Shown one piece after another: positions 24,663 to 32,901 of a DNA stretch of 33,763 bases (position 1 is its first letter; each line of letters opens with the position of its first letter). Source of the stretch: Lachnospiraceae bacterium (GTDB taxonomy: Bacteria > Bacillota > Clostridia > Lachnospirales > Lachnospiraceae). Made by a program: the position numbers and the translations under genes. The notes beneath the pieces are model-generated. The model saw only the letters and a list, made by a program, of their open reading frames with translations, was not told where the DNA came from and did not search any database. The DNA lies in NCBI GenBank assembly GCA_022799355.1, contig JAAWOG010000041.1, positions 1-33,763 of the forward strand. Direction: 5' to 3'.

Positions 24663-25508
24663 CTATATTTCCATAATGAAATTATCGATCAGCCGGGTTT
24701 TCCCGATGTAGACCGCCATCGCCGTCAGCACTCTTCCCCGGGCTTTCGTCAGCGGCTCGATGCTGTCCGCATCCACCATCTCCACATAATCGATCTTCGC
24801 CAATGGCTCGCTCTCTATCATGCTGCGCATCGCCTTAAGCACGGTCTCCGCATCCCGCTCCCCTTTTTCCATCATCTCTTTTCCGTGGAAAACCGCTTTG
24901 GAGAGCACCAGCGCCGCCTTCCTCTCTTCGTCATTTAAATAAGTATTTCTGGAACTCTTTGCCAGTCCGTCCGCCTCCCTGATAATCGGACAGCCGACGA
25001 TCTCGATATCCATATTCAGATCCCGTACCATTCTCCGCACCACCGCCAACTGCTGGGCATCCTTCTCCCCAAAATACGCCCTGTCCGGCATAACAATATG
25101 GAACAGCTTGCTCACAACCGTGCATACGCCCCTGAAATGGGTGGGACGGCTCTTTCCGCACAACCCTCCGCTGACTTCCTGTGTCTCCACAAAGGTAGAA
25201 AAATCCGGTGCATACATCTCCTCCGGCGTCGGATGAAAGATAAGATCCGCCCCTGCCGCCTCACAGAGCCTTTTATCCGCCTCAATGTCCCTCGGATAAG
25301 TAGAGAGATCCTCGTTCACACCAAACTGAATGGGATTGACAAAATCACTGACCACCACTTTGTCGTTCTCCATAACCGCTCTGTCGATCAGGCTTTTGTG
25401 CCCCTCATGGAGATATCCCATGGTAGGCACCAGCCCCACCGTAAGCCCCTGTTTTTTCCATTCCTTTACCTGCTGCCTTACTTCTTTGATCTTTCCTGTT
25501 ACTTCCAT
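24663..25508 (-). CDS. panC: Pantothenate synthetase (PanC)
   Basis: Joins pantoate and beta-alanine with ATP to give pantothenate. The adenylate-forming signature PTMGYLHEGHKSLI (28-41, His34 and His37) is complete; NPIQFGVNEDLSTYPRD, the MPDRAYFGEKDAQQL loop and the SRNTYL motif are also seen. The 281-residue length from the ATG at 25508 is usual. The longer frame starting at 25574 is only leader sequence. It is the first gene of the operon panC-panD-coaBC-transporter, read from a promoter about 200 bp upstream through a structured leader. Confidence 0.96.
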   Translation of the reverse strand: MEVTGKIKEVRQQVKEWKKQGLTVGLVPTMGYLHEGHKSLIDRAVMENDKVVVSDFVNPIQFGVNEDLSTYPRDIEADKRLCEAAGADLIFHPTPEEMYAPDFSTFVETQEVSGGLCGKSRPTHFRGVCTVVSKLFHIVMPDRAYFGEKDAQQLAVVRRMVRDLNMDIEIVGCPIIREADGLAKSSRNTYLNDEERKAALVLSKAVFHGKEMMEKGERDAETVLKAMRSMIESEPLAKIDYVEMVDADSIEPLTKARGRVLTAMAVYIGKTRLIDNFIMEI

Positions 25509-25736
25509 AATAATAGCCACCCTTTCCGGCTTTTCGCACAAAAAAAGCCTGAACATACCACTGTCCAGACACACAACAAAGAAATTCTTATCCGAAATGT
25601 GCCGCCCTCTGACGGTGCAGCCATCTGTTGTAAGAATCCTGATCGATTGATCTATTCATTTCTAATGTATGTCGTGGTACAGTTCCTCTGGATACCGTCC
25701 GTAAAGTATCGTAGCACATCAAAAGGGAAAATGCAA
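25509..25736 (-). promoter_or_regulatory. panC promoter and long structured leader
   Basis: Promoter on the minus strand: TTGCAT (25736-25731), 17 bp, TACGAT (25713-25708) with TGC directly before it, an extended -10. Transcription would begin near 25701, leaving about 190 nt before the panC ATG. In the leader, ATTCTTA (25637-25631) pairs with TAAGAAT (25590-25584), enclosing a G-C-rich inner part. Just before the ribosome site, GGCTTTT (25549-25543) pairs with AAAAGCC (25534-25528). A leader this long suggests RNA-level control. The known pan motif is a candidate, but I cannot confirm its consensus by eye. Confidence 0.5.
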
Positions 25737-25759
25737 GAAATTGCACTGAAAAACTTAAC

Positions 25760-25800
25760 AAAAAAACCAGGGGTTCCACACACAACATGTGTAACCCCTG
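25760..25800 (-). terminator. Intrinsic terminator after the cytidylate-kinase-like gene
   Basis: CAGGGGTT (25768-25775) and AACCCCTG (25793-25800) form the base of a long hairpin with an inner ACAC/GTGT stem. On the minus strand it is followed by G and seven T (25766-25760). It separates the kinase-like gene from the pan operon promoter. Confidence 0.85.
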
Positions 25801-25884
25801 CAAGACACCGGCGAATGAACACTACGCCGATCCTCCGAAATAAATGCGGTCCATATTGTCCCTACGGGTGGGAATATCTCCCGC

Positions 25885-26484
25885 TCAGTCCTTCACCGCC
25901 TCCGTCAGCAGTCTGACACAGCGTTCTATCCCCAGTTTTCCGCTGTCCATGTACAGTTCATAATATTTCGGATTTCCCCACTCCCAGTCCGTCACCGACT
26001 GGTAAAAGCCGTTTCTTCTCCTGTCGTTTTTCTTCAGGGCATTTTTCGCTTCCGCTTCATCAAATCCTTCTCTCTCCATCGCCCTTTTCAGCCTTTTCTC
26101 ATTGTCAGCGTGAATAAACACGCCCAGATGGTTCTCCTTTTCCCTGAGAATATAACCTGCCGCCCGTCCGACAATCACACAGTTCCCTTCTTCCGCCGCC
26201 TCTTCAATGATACGCTTCTCCTCCAAAAACAGTTTATCCGCCATGGAAAGATTTTTGCCGCCGGAATTTCCGCCCAGTGAAGTCTTTGAGAGATTAAACA
26301 GCCAGCCTCCCGGACTTGTCTCATCCAGCCCTGAAATCCGGAAGGACGGAATCTGAAGATTTTTTGCCGCCTCCATCAGAATATGCCTGTCATACAGTTT
26401 ATACCCCAGCGCTTTTGCCAGTCTTTCCCCGATTTCATTTCCTCCGCTGGCATATTTTCGTTCAATTGTTACAATATGATACAT
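25885..26484 (-). CDS. Cytidylate kinase-like family protein
   Basis: A 199-residue P-loop protein of the Cytidylate_kin2 family. The N-terminal strand and glycine-rich loop read IVTIERKYASGGNEIGERLAK. In the family such a loop binds ATP, though here it lacks a classical GKS/T. A LID-like region is seen near DNEKRLKRAMEREGFDEAEA. The function of the family is unsettled; it is common in gut Clostridia and distinct from the housekeeping Cmk. I start at ATG 26484, 6 bp after AGGGGGA; a GTG two codons earlier is possible. It appears monocistronic, with the terminator at 25760-25800. Confidence 0.85.
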   Translation of the reverse strand: MYHIVTIERKYASGGNEIGERLAKALGYKLYDRHILMEAAKNLQIPSFRISGLDETSPGGWLFNLSKTSLGGNSGGKNLSMADKLFLEEKRIIEEAAEEGNCVIVGRAAGYILREKENHLGVFIHADNEKRLKRAMEREGFDEAEAKNALKKNDRRRNGFYQSVTDWEWGNPKYYELYMDSGKLGIERCVRLLTEAVKD

Positions 26485-26620
26485 ATTCACTCCCCCTTTC
26501 TGGTCATAATGCTTATAATTCCATTATACTACTCTTTTTCTATTTCTCAAACTGTTTTTGGGGAATCTATAAAACTCTTATCCTCAATATCAGGAACAAA
26601 AACCCATAACCGGCTTTTCC

Positions 26621-27721
26621 CTATATAAACTTCTTTTCAAATGTTCGCATCATAGTTTCAAAGGGGCTACTTTTGAATTTCATAAAAATATACCCCAGGA
26701 AAATCACCAATATTGCAACCATAATATCCCCGCATGGAACCATGAAAGATCTGTCCACACCAACTACTTCCAATCCCCATCCGACTACAATTTGAATTAC
26801 ATATAATGTAAGTGACAACTTTCCCACATTGCAAAATGGCTTCAGAAACATTCCATGTACCTTTTCAATCAGGCAAAACATCCCCAGCAGAATGAGCGAA
26901 CCTCCAGTACCGGCCAACAGTTCACAGGAAGAACCTCCCTGCGGCATGGAAATAAAAAGCATATGCCACATAATCGGCTGTGTATTATATGGCCACATTG
27001 CGTAAGCATCAATCTCCGCATTCACAAGTGCCGGATTCAGTGAAGCCCATTCCATATAGGACTGGTAAATTCCCGGAAGCACAAAAATTTCCACCAGTTT
27101 CACCGGTATCAAAATGACGACACCTGCAGCAATAAATTTTATTATGGTTCCCGTTTTATGCAAATCCAATCGCCCAATTGCCATCCCTGCAAGAAAAACA
27201 GGTGCCCAGGCCAAAGCCGATCCGGGCCCGCCTGCAATATCGCTCAAAAGCGCAGCGCCTTCAAGCAGACTCATACCAATCAACATCAGCGGCGGGCATA
27301 AAACAAATGCGGCCCCGGATAGAATAAACAGCTTTTTCGCTGAGAGGTGTACAAGGGGAAGCGTAAGCACATACAGCATAGCATAAGCTGTTAAAACTAC
27401 CGCAAACGGTCCATTCAGCAAAATCAGAAGATAGCCCACAAAATCAATAAACACGGAACGTACTAAGATACGTATATTCAAAAATTTTCTTTCGGTATTT
27501 CCCTCCAACATCCTCCGTGCCATTATCGTATAGGAAATACCGGAACACAGCATGAATAGAATCATCGTATTTCCGGAAACAAAACTATTCCACTGATTCA
27601 ATGCAAAATGCTGAATATACATTCCTATGACTGCCAGTCCGCGAACCGCGTCCAGCGCCGGAAGCCTTTTTGACTCCTTTACTGTGGACAGCTCCTTTCC
27701 GATTATTACTCTTTCATTCAT
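26621..27721 (-). CDS. Membrane acyltransferase-like protein (DUF1624/DUF418 type)
   Basis: A 366-residue polytopic membrane protein with about ten hydrophobic segments. The opening LPALDAVRGLAVIGMYIQHFALN resembles the start of heparan-alpha-glucosaminide N-acetyltransferase-like (DUF1624) and YeiB-like (DUF418) proteins; the C-terminal NVGKLSLTLYVIQIVVGWGLE resembles the DUF418 motif. These families are thought to move acyl groups across the membrane, but no substrate is known here. AAGGAGG sits 9 bp before the ATG at 27721. The gene is divergent from an AgrA/AgrC-like pair and may be its target. Confidence 0.8.
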   Translation of the reverse strand: MNERVIIGKELSTVKESKRLPALDAVRGLAVIGMYIQHFALNQWNSFVSGNTMILFMLCSGISYTIMARRMLEGNTERKFLNIRILVRSVFIDFVGYLLILLNGPFAVVLTAYAMLYVLTLPLVHLSAKKLFILSGAAFVLCPPLMLIGMSLLEGAALLSDIAGGPGSALAWAPVFLAGMAIGRLDLHKTGTIIKFIAAGVVILIPVKLVEIFVLPGIYQSYMEWASLNPALVNAEIDAYAMWPYNTQPIMWHMLFISMPQGGSSCELLAGTGGSLILLGMFCLIEKVHGMFLKPFCNVGKLSLTLYVIQIVVGWGLEVVGVDRSFMVPCGDIMVAILVIFLGYIFMKFKSSPFETMMRTFEKKFI

Positions 27722-28006
27722 CTGAAATATCCTCCTTTATAAAAGTGTCAGGCATCATTTTCTGCCATTTGTTACTTTATCACAAAATTATCTTTTGATA
27801 GCCATTACATCCTCTTTCCTTTGGTTTTGTCCCAAATCTTTCAATCAAATTTCATTTCAGGACAGTTTCTCTTCATTCAGGACATCTTCTTCCCAAAAAA
27901 GCACATTTTTTGATATACTAATGCTGATTCGCTTCTGTCAAAATATTAGTATAGTTATGAAATCTCATATCAATTTCCATATTGGGAAATAAGGAAAGGT
28001 GTTATT
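27722..28006. promoter_or_regulatory. Divergent region with direct and inverted repeats (LytTR operator candidate)
   Basis: Two identical 9-mers TTCAGGACA lie at 27856-27864 and 27876-27884, 20 bp apart, which is two helical turns, the geometry used by LytTR regulators. A perfect 9-bp inverted repeat TATACTAAT/ATTAGTATA lies at 27914-27922 and 27945-27953. Regulator translation starts at 28007 after AGGAAAGG. No strong consensus promoter is visible, which fits an activated promoter. No AgrD-like peptide gene is visible. Confidence 0.5.
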
Positions 28007-28750
28007 ATGTTGAAAATCATAATTTGCGATGATGATGACTTTACAGTCAAATTGATTCATAGACTGTTGGAAAAGGCAATCGAAATCAGCAAAATAGAAG
28101 CACAGATTGTTTGTAAGGCTTCTTCCGGCGCAGACATCCTGAATTTTGTTCGGAAAAACACCGGTCCATATCTTTATTTTATTGATTTTGATTTTGGGAA
28201 AAAGGAGTTAAACGGAATCGATCTTGCCAAAAAAATTTATCAGTATGACGCCAATGGCAAAATAGTCTTTGTAACAAGCCACGGCGACAAAGGAATGGCT
28301 ATTCTGCAAAGCGGAGTACAGGCTTTCGGATTTATTGAAAAAGATCCGGGGCAGCAAGTTATGATTGCCTCCCTCATCAGGTATCTGAAAATGGCGGCTC
28401 CCGCCCTGTGCCGGATTCACGAAGCTCCTGTGCTGGAGCTGCCGATTGGAATTGATGAAACAATCTGCCTGGCTCTACCTGATATTGTTTATGTGGATTC
28501 CGTCAAAACAATTGCCCACTCTATTTGCTATCATACTTTCAACGGTTCTGAAATTACGGTAAGGGATACCATCGATCATGCCCTGAAACTTTTAGGTGAA
28601 GGATTTATCCGATGCCACCGTTCCATTATTGTAAATAAAGAACAGGTAGTTTCCGTAAGAAATGGTCTGGTCAGGCTCTCCAACGGCGCCATGGTATGCT
28701 GCGCCATCGGAAAACGGAAAGAACTTATAGAACTTTGCCTGGAAAAATAG
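28007..28750 (+). CDS. LytTR response regulator, AgrA-like
   Basis: A 247-residue regulator. The receiver domain begins KIIICDDDD, with phospho-acceptor Asp60 in YFIDFDFGKKELNGIDLA and an FVTSHGD segment. The LytTR DNA-binding domain lies at about residues 140-240 (DIVYVDSVKTIAHSICYHTF and FIRCHRSIIVNKEQVVSV). LytTR proteins bind paired direct repeats; a candidate pair lies about 125-150 bp upstream. It is followed after 23 bp by its kinase gene. Such pairs usually answer a peptide pheromone, but no agrB or agrD is in the window. Confidence 0.93.
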   Translation: MLKIIICDDDDFTVKLIHRLLEKAIEISKIEAQIVCKASSGADILNFVRKNTGPYLYFIDFDFGKKELNGIDLAKKIYQYDANGKIVFVTSHGDKGMAILQSGVQAFGFIEKDPGQQVMIASLIRYLKMAAPALCRIHEAPVLELPIGIDETICLALPDIVYVDSVKTIAHSICYHTFNGSEITVRDTIDHALKLLGEGFIRCHRSIIVNKEQVVSVRNGLVRLSNGAMVCCAIGKRKELIELCLEK

Positions 28751-28773
28751 AAATCTGTTTTTAAGGAGATAAC

Positions 28774-30300
28774 ATGATTAATATTTACGATTATGGTCCA
28801 TATATAAGTATTACCTCATTATTGTCAGGAAGTATTGCGGAGATTATCCAATACTCGATCTCTTTTTTCATCTGCACTCTTTACTTCCGTGCCGTAAAAC
28901 GATTTCTGTCCGGCTCTTTGAAAAAAGCCGCTTTCGTTATACTCCCGGCTCTTCATATTTTTTATGTTTATTCCGCGGGCATTAAAAGAGAGTTCATTTT
29001 TTCTTTATCCCTTGCCATACTGATTACTCTGCAACTCAGAATCCTTCAGCTTTTACCTTTTCAGGCGGAAGATTATGTGCTGCTGTTTTGCCTTACACTT
29101 TTCCCGAACCGTTTATTTAACAATACCTCCGCGCTGGTCGGGTACCTATGGCTTTTTGGCATTTTATTCTCTTCCCTTTATATTACTGCCAAAATAAGTT
29201 TAATACATTTGAAAGGAAACCATTTTTCCTGTTACTTCCTTTTTATTGTGCTGTCACTTTCTTCTTACATGTTTCATTTAGCATGTATTTTTATGCCATC
29301 CGTCTTTCAGAACAGCAATGACGCCGCCCCGCTTATGGTTACCATCACAGCCGCCTTACTGCTTCTGTTTTTCATAGCGTTCTTTATAAGGTATAAATTT
29401 CATGACCAGCTTTTGCGCCTGAATCATCTCGGAAAAAAATATCAAAATATCGAAAAATATTTTCCCTGTTTTTCCGCTCTGATCCTGTTTTTATTCATAC
29501 TGATATTGGTTCCCTTCACGGTATTGCAGCTTCACAATTTACTGATTATGCTGCTTCTCCCCTGCATGTGCCTTGCTATTTTATATGCACAGCTTCCTTT
29601 TATTGTATTACTTTTTAAGGCAGCCTTTTATAAAGATGCGGCAACCTATCAACAGTGGGAAAAAGAAGAGATTTCCTCTTATTATCAGACGCTTTCCTCC
29701 AGCCTTTCCGATATGCAGGGAATGCGTCACGATATTAAGAACATTTTCTTTACAATGGGAAATTTTGTAAACGAGAGTGACAATCAGGATATGAAAGATT
29801 TCTTTTGGGAAAAGATATATCCTTATTCACAAAGAACCATTTCACAAAGTGAGCTATTATCCAGACTTTATCAGATTCCTTCCGAATCGCTGCGCGCATT
29901 TTTAAACCTGAAAATTTCACAGGCTGTGGAACATAGCGTTACGGTAAATTTAGATGTCTGCATTTCGCCGGAAAACTTTAGAACTGCGATTGATATTATT
30001 GACCTCACCCGAATCCTTGGCATTCTTCTCGATAATGCCATTGAAGAAACAGCCAAAATCCCCAATGGCATGATTGACATAGGAATCCGGAACAATAAAA
30101 TTTCCTGTTCCTATGTCATTAAAAATCCCCTCACTCCACAGACACAACAAACAGGGATTCACGCAGGACAAACCACAAAAGGTAACGGCCATGGAAAAGG
30201 GCTTCTCATTGTGCAGCAGCTTATATCTCAATATCCCAATGCTGTTTTAAACACATCCATTTATCAGTCCATGTACATTCAGTGCCTGAATATCTCTTAA
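28774..30300 (+). CDS. Sensor histidine kinase, AgrC-like (GHKL family)
   Basis: A 508-residue kinase. The N-terminal half (residues 10-290) has about seven hydrophobic helices, the typical polytopic sensor of AgrC/BlpH-type kinases. The dimerisation helix carries His319 in MQGMRHDIKNIFFTMGNF. The GHKL ATPase domain has the N box LGILLDNAIEETAKI and the late GNGHGKGLLIVQQL motif. The ribosome site is AAGGAGATAAC. It forms an operon with the LytTR regulator; the ligand is unknown, and the pair is an orphan without peptide-processing genes. Confidence 0.92.
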   Translation: MINIYDYGPYISITSLLSGSIAEIIQYSISFFICTLYFRAVKRFLSGSLKKAAFVILPALHIFYVYSAGIKREFIFSLSLAILITLQLRILQLLPFQAEDYVLLFCLTLFPNRLFNNTSALVGYLWLFGILFSSLYITAKISLIHLKGNHFSCYFLFIVLSLSSYMFHLACIFMPSVFQNSNDAAPLMVTITAALLLLFFIAFFIRYKFHDQLLRLNHLGKKYQNIEKYFPCFSALILFLFILILVPFTVLQLHNLLIMLLLPCMCLAILYAQLPFIVLLFKAAFYKDAATYQQWEKEEISSYYQTLSSSLSDMQGMRHDIKNIFFTMGNFVNESDNQDMKDFFWEKIYPYSQRTISQSELLSRLYQIPSESLRAFLNLKISQAVEHSVTVNLDVCISPENFRTAIDIIDLTRILGILLDNAIEETAKIPNGMIDIGIRNNKISCSYVIKNPLTPQTQQTGIHAGQTTKGNGHGKGLLIVQQLISQYPNAVLNTSIYQSMYIQCLNIS

Positions 30301-30339
30301 ACACTATACCAGTAAATTCCTTTTCCACGGGTTAAGGGA

Positions 30340-30848
30340 TTATTCTTTCTTCCGTGTTAAGAAAATTCCGATGATTGCACCAATAAGGATAACCGGCGCC
30401 GCTCTGACAAAGAGCCACTCAAATGAGTGCACCGCCACTCCGAGAACGGCGGTTTCAGGATTACTGAAATCCCAGTCTAAGTAAGGACTTTCTAATACGG
30501 ATAAGACTGCAAAATTGCTGCCGTGGCTGCACCCAATAAGATAAAGAGCCAATGCAGCATTCTCTTTCCCGCGGCTTTTCTTTGTGCAAGCTGTAAGTTT
30601 ATCACCTCCAGTTTTGCGGAAATCGCCTTTAAGTCATCAACTTCCGACTCCATGACGTTTTCTCCAAGCAACGTACTCACCGGTGTTTCAAGCACTTCCG
30701 ATATGGCGATCAACATATCGGAATCGGGAACCGACAATGCCTGCTCCCATTTAGAAACCGTTTGCCGCACGACGTTCAGCCTGACAGCAAGCTCTTGCTG
30801 TGAAAGTCCTTTTGATTTTCTGATAGTTCTGATATTTTCGTTGAGCAT
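30340..30848 (-). pseudogene. XRE-family regulator with membrane tail, frameshifted
   Basis: The N-terminal part (from ATG at 30848) has a clear XRE helix-turn-helix, MLNENIRTIRKSKGLSQQEL with RQTVSKWEQALSVPDSDM, then a coiled stretch and a hydrophobic segment. The frame ends early at 30492 (118 residues), while a second frame (30340 onwards, read to VILIGAIIGIFLTRKKE) carries the expected rest of the membrane tail. Adding one T to the TTTT run at 30511-30514 joins them into one protein of 169 residues. So there is a one-base deletion, either a real mutation or a homopolymer sequencing error. The DNA-binding part stays intact. Its targets are unknown. Confidence 0.78.
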
Positions 30849-31007
30849 CAGGGACTGCCTCCTTTCTTTCGGTTGTTACCATTATGGTAGGCAGAACTGC
30901 CCGTTGCCGCAAGCAACGCAAAGTAACATTTTCAGAAAACGGCAATTTTGCATAGTAAAAATATATATTTAACTCCAAAAACCATTTTTTAACAGTCCGC
31001 TATTTGG

Positions 31008-31604
31008 TCAAAACAAACTCAACTGCTGATATGTTTCTTTTTCACTCCGTGCTTTCTGCAGATTCTTGAAATGGACTCCCAGCAGTTCTTTCGCCCCCTC
31101 CCTGGAAAACAGCCATTTCTCCATATCTTCCCTGTTTAGTATAAGCGGCATACGATGATGCACTTTTATCATGCACCCTTCCGCTTCACGGGTAAGGACC
31201 GTAAACCTGTCTCCTGTGGGATCTCTATGATAGATTCCCGCCAGATACAGAATATTATCCGGTGCAAAAAACTCATACTTTTCCTTCTGCTTTGCACCGA
31301 TCTTTTTCCATTCGTAAAATTTGGCAGCGGGAACCAGACAGCGCCTTTCCTCAAAATCATGTCGGAACATCGGCCTATCCCGCACTGTCTCCGACCTTGC
31401 GTTGAAAATCAGCGTTTTCTTCCCGTATGCTTCATACCCCCACTTCAATGCCTCCGATACCATCCCCTGATGATCCGCCCGCAGAATCAGCGCAGAGTCG
31501 GACGGATGCACATCGCCCGTCACCGCCGATTCTCTGTCTATCTTTCCGGCAATCTTTTCTATCTCTCTCATCGTGTCATCATCTACATAAAATACGCCGC
31601 ACAT
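31008..31604 (-). CDS. SRAP (YedK/HMCES) abasic-site DNA-protein crosslink protein
   Basis: A 198-residue member of the SOS-response-associated peptidase family. These proteins attach covalently through Cys2 to abasic sites in single-stranded DNA and so shield them. Starting at the ATG at 31604 places the required Cys at position 2 (MCGVF); GGGAG lies 6 bp upstream. Other catalytic residues are visible: Asn68 in FNARSET, Glu98 in FYEWKK and His149 in HHRMPLIL. The frame extends upstream to 31727, but that part is not homologous. The length is near the usual 200-220 residues. Confidence 0.93.
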   Translation of the reverse strand: MCGVFYVDDDTMREIEKIAGKIDRESAVTGDVHPSDSALILRADHQGMVSEALKWGYEAYGKKTLIFNARSETVRDRPMFRHDFEERRCLVPAAKFYEWKKIGAKQKEKYEFFAPDNILYLAGIYHRDPTGDRFTVLTREAEGCMIKVHHRMPLILNREDMEKWLFSREGAKELLGVHFKNLQKARSEKETYQQLSLF

Positions 31605-31743
31605 TTTCAGCTCCCATTTTGTTCCGGTCAATGCGCCCAATCGCTTTCCGCTTCCGGTTTCCGGCACATTTATATCTATCCTTAATATTACCCCGCTGCG
31701 CATCTTTTTATCCGGACCTCCGCTCATGCAGATAACTTAAAAT

Positions 31744-32436
31744 CTAATGATTTACCTTCGCAAAGGGGCAACGCCGCCCGATACATTGATTATTTTGTGC
31801 GGAATATCTGCAGATAATTTCCGGTTTCTCCATTCTTACGTTAAAATTTTCTGCCGTAAAATCGATTGCCGACAGTATAGATAAATAAGAATCCCTTTTA
31901 CAGCACCGCGGTCCGCCAATCTGCCCTATTTTGTCAAGCGATTTTGCCGTCATCCGGTGTGAAAGACCGAACGGTTCCTCCGTCAGGGGCGTAGATTCGG
32001 AAATGATAGAAACAAACATTCCCGTGCTGATACCTGCTCCACAGGCTCCCCAAAAACCGCAGGCGCCTCCGGGAACACTCTTGCCGCGATTCATCATTTC
32101 CGCCAACGATGTCTCCAAATTTATATTTCCGCCGGCGTTTTTATAAGCTGTCAAAAGCGCCGCCCCGACCATAACATGATGCTCCGGCCCATGCATATGA
32201 CAAAATGGCATTGCCATCATTTTTTCGATAATTTCCACCGGATTCTTCGATGTCTCAGCCAGACACAAACCTATCACCGTATCCATGCCCGCAGTATGGC
32301 ATTCATTGCAGACATAATGGCCATGCATGCACCTGGTCTTGCTGTGTTCTTTCTTATGACATACCGCACACTCCATAAGTTCATCCTTCTCAAGATATGC
32401 AAGGGGTGCGCCGCAGATGAAACATTCTTCTTTCAT
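31744..32436 (-). CDS. DUF5714 family Cys-rich protein
   Basis: A 230-residue protein. The N terminus holds a likely zinc-binding module with CxxC pairs (Cys5/8, 23/26, 43/46, plus Cys36). The remainder is a glycine-rich region with GACGFWGACGAGISTGMF and a CCKRD pair, which fits DUF5714, a family found in anaerobes and sometimes near radical SAM methyltransferases. The biochemical role is unknown. The ATG at 32436 is chosen because GGAGG lies 5 bp upstream; an earlier ATG at 32448 overlaps that site. It lies with another Cys-rich gene upstream. Confidence 0.82.
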   Translation of the reverse strand: MKEECFICGAPLAYLEKDELMECAVCHKKEHSKTRCMHGHYVCNECHTAGMDTVIGLCLAETSKNPVEIIEKMMAMPFCHMHGPEHHVMVGAALLTAYKNAGGNINLETSLAEMMNRGKSVPGGACGFWGACGAGISTGMFVSIISESTPLTEEPFGLSHRMTAKSLDKIGQIGGPRCCKRDSYLSILSAIDFTAENFNVRMEKPEIICRYSAQNNQCIGRRCPFAKVNH

Positions 32437-32493
32437 CACTGCCTCCATAGTCTTTTGTTTCTGATATGTATATCAAAGTTCCCCGGCCTTCCG

Positions 32494-32850
32494 TTACTGA
32501 TACTCTTTTCTTAACACTTCATGTGGGGCTTCAATTTCATTCGCAATCGTGTGTTCCGTCAATTCAGACAGAAGTTTTATCTTCGCATTGACAACAGGCC
32601 TCATACAGTTCGGAACATGTTCCTGATGAGCCCTGTGAATTGCCACACATTCCTTGCAGTTGCCATGATAGCGGCAGGCTTTCCTGCATGGGCAATGGTC
32701 TTTATCCTTAAATTCCTCTCTGAAAGCGGAAGCAAATTCTTCCTGCAGCCGCAATCCTTCCTGCCTGTTTCCTTTGTGAAATTGCTCCATCGCATCCAAT
32801 TCTTTTTGATTGCCCTCAATAATCATCCGTATATCCTCCTCCGAAGTCAT
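32494..32850 (-). CDS. Small Cys/His-rich protein, putative metal-binding
   Basis: A 118-residue protein. The first 45 residues are a charged helix; the centre carries Cys53, Cys55, Cys59, Cys65, Cys68 and Cys82 with several His (HCPCRKACRYHGNCKECVAI). This arrangement suggests one or two zinc or iron-sulfur sites. Similar proteins occur in Clostridia, often with uninformative names. The gene is 57 bp upstream of the DUF5714 gene on the same strand, and both are Cys-rich, so a shared role is possible. I cannot assign a function. Confidence 0.72.
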   Translation of the reverse strand: MTSEEDIRMIIEGNQKELDAMEQFHKGNRQEGLRLQEEFASAFREEFKDKDHCPCRKACRYHGNCKECVAIHRAHQEHVPNCMRPVVNAKIKLLSELTEHTIANEIEAPHEVLRKEYQ

Positions 32851-32901
32851 TAAACGCCTCTATCTTCCTGCTAAACAGAAATCCCCTCAAGCCTTCGATC
32901 T

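Noticed and set aside
27795-27992. A small plus-strand peptide gene that could be an AgrD-like pheromone
   Set aside because: The 65-residue frame has no ribosome site and no AgrD-like amphipathic leader, Cys-containing core and acidic tail. It also covers the repeat-rich promoter region.
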